DNA from: Micromonospora parathelypteridis
Lineage (GTDB): Bacteria > Actinomycetota > Actinomycetes > Mycobacteriales > Micromonosporaceae
Direction: 5' to 3'
Length of the DNA stretch: 64,000 nucleotides
NCBI RefSeq assembly: GCF_014201145.1
Contig: NZ_JACHDP010000001.1
Span: 5,270,001-5,334,000, forward strand
The notes under the pieces were generated by a model. The model worked only from the letters and a program-made list of their open reading frames with translations. It made no database searches and was not told where the DNA came from. The translations under genes and the position numbers were made by a program. Positions 63,082-64,000 of the stretch are shown here, piece after piece (position 1 is the stretch's first letter; the number at the start of each line of letters is the position of its first letter).

Positions 63082-64000
63082 GTGACCCGGCCGGTGGTGG
63101 TGCAGCACTCGGCCGGCATCCCCGGGGCCAACGGCCCGTTGACCGCCGTGCAGCGGGTGCTCTCCTCGTCCCTGGCTGACCGGTACGAGTTCGTCCGGAT
63201 GCACCAGAGCGCGGGCAACGGAAGCCTGAATGTGCCGCTGCTGCGGGAGTGGGTGCGCCTGCTTCGGCGGGTCCGACCCGCCCTGGTGCACGTACGGGGG
63301 TTGCAGAACGAGGGGTTGCACGGGGTGCTCGCCGCCCGCCTCGCCGGCTGCCCGCGGGTCCTGGTGACCGTGCACGGCACGGTACGCGACCTGCGTCAGT
63401 CCGGGCGGCCCTGGCGGCGCCGGCTGCTGGTGTACGGCGCCGAGCCCGCGACCCTGCGGCTGGCCACCCACGTCGGCACCGTCTGCGAGTACGCCGCCGG
63501 CCGGGGCTTCCTCGGCGGCCTGGGCGGGAAGTTCGTCGGGGTGATTCCCAACGGGGTGCCGCTGCCGACGCGCCCCCGCGCGTCCCGGGATCGGGTCCGT
63601 GCCGAACTGGACCTGCGCCCCGACGACGTGGCCATGATCGCGGTGTCCCGGTTGACCTGGGAGAAGGGGTACGCCGTCCTCGCCGACGCGCTGCGCCGGC
63701 TGCCACCGTCCACCAACCGGCGGCAGCAGCAGTCCGCCGCCCGGCGGGTGTTGCTGGTCGCCGGTGACGGACCCGACCGGGACGCGGTCGCGGCCCTCCT
63801 GGCCGGGGTCGACGGGGTCGAGGTGCGGCTGCTCGGCAACCGGCTCGACGTGCCCGACCTGCTCGCCGCGGCGGACGTCTTCGTCTTCCCGACCCTGCAC
63901 GAGAACCTTTCCAACGCGCTGCTGGAGGCGATGGCGCACGGGCTGCCGGTCGTCGCGTCGGCGGTCGGCGGCAACGTCGAGGTGCTGCGCGCGGGCGGCG
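63082..64000 (+). CDS. Family 4 glycosyltransferase (partial, C-terminus beyond window)
   Basis: The first 306 residues are visible; the end is cut by the right edge. It has the GT-B pattern VVVQHSAGIPGANGPLTAVQ, HVRGLQNEGLHGVLAARLAG, GVIPNGVPLPTRPRA, MIAVSRLTWEKGYAVLADAL, and the donor site VFVFPTLHENLSNALLEAMA then HGLPVVASAVGGNVEV. GTG 63082 follows GGAG by 9 nt. It is co-directional with the flippase (173-bp gap) and continues the surface-glycan locus to the right. Confidence 0.88.
   Translation, partial: MTRPVVVQHSAGIPGANGPLTAVQRVLSSSLADRYEFVRMHQSAGNGSLNVPLLREWVRLLRRVRPALVHVRGLQNEGLHGVLAARLAGCPRVLVTVHGTVRDLRQSGRPWRRRLLVYGAEPATLRLATHVGTVCEYAAGRGFLGGLGGKFVGVIPNGVPLPTRPRASRDRVRAELDLRPDDVAMIAVSRLTWEKGYAVLADALRRLPPSTNRRQQQSAARRVLLVAGDGPDRDAVAALLAGVDGVEVRLLGNRLDVPDLLAAADVFVFPTLHENLSNALLEAMAHGLPVVASAVGGNVEVLRAGG

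Overview
The window is high-GC actinomycete DNA, most like Micromonospora or a close relative. The evidence is heavy GTG and TTG start use, 4-bp ATGA/GTGA overlaps inside operons, probable leaderless promoters (TAnnnT 6-7 nt before the start codon), a GlgE/GlgM alpha-glucan pathway, a DUF222-HNH protein, and long antisense open frames that are only codon-bias shadows. I saw no tRNA, rRNA or CRISPR array. Most of the window builds the cell surface.

Region 1 (1-15 kb) is a nonulosonic (pseudaminic-type) acid locus. A minus-strand operon reads pseB, pseC, an unknown protein, a methyltransferase-like multidomain protein and a SpsF-type cytidylyltransferase cut by the left edge. PseH and PseI lie further right; no PseG hydrolase is seen. 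Set among them on the plus strand is a compact cassette: acyl carrier protein, adenylating ligase, FabG-like reductase and a small protein with phosphopantetheinyl-transferase-like motifs. It looks like a dedicated carrier-protein system for acylating the sugar or a related molecule, and is the most interesting find. Family 2 glycosyltransferase, acyltransferase-3 and membrane GT-C-like genes flank it.

Region 2 (15-18.9 kb) holds small exported or membrane proteins, a C39-like secreted peptidase behind a clear c-di-AMP (ydaO-yuaA) riboswitch with a good promoter, and an alpha/beta hydrolase.

Region 3 (18.9-29 kb) is a polyol-phosphate (teichoic acid-like) locus: two TagF-like polymerases with hydrophobic N-terminal regions, a fused cytidylyltransferase-SDR enzyme of the CDP-ribitol type, a TagGH-like ABC exporter, a TetR regulator and a large membrane protein.

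Region 4 (29-37 kb) is mixed: DUF952, an acidic small protein, an OmpR-type two-component pair beside a TAXI lipoprotein, YaaA, a membrane GT-like protein and an App1-like phosphatase. Region 5 (37.6-53 kb) is alpha-glucan metabolism in two blocks: glgE-glgB, and glgM/glgC-pgm. Between them lie an ABC-transporter/NarL two-component operon, an IS5-type transposase remnant, a DUF222-HNH protein and a short inositol-phosphate-synthase paralogue. Region 6 (53-64 kb) has NAD kinase, a large secreted M14 carboxypeptidase, and a second surface-glycan locus (ATP-grasp protein, two hexapeptide acyltransferases, two GT4 enzymes, a Wzx-like flippase) that runs off the right edge.
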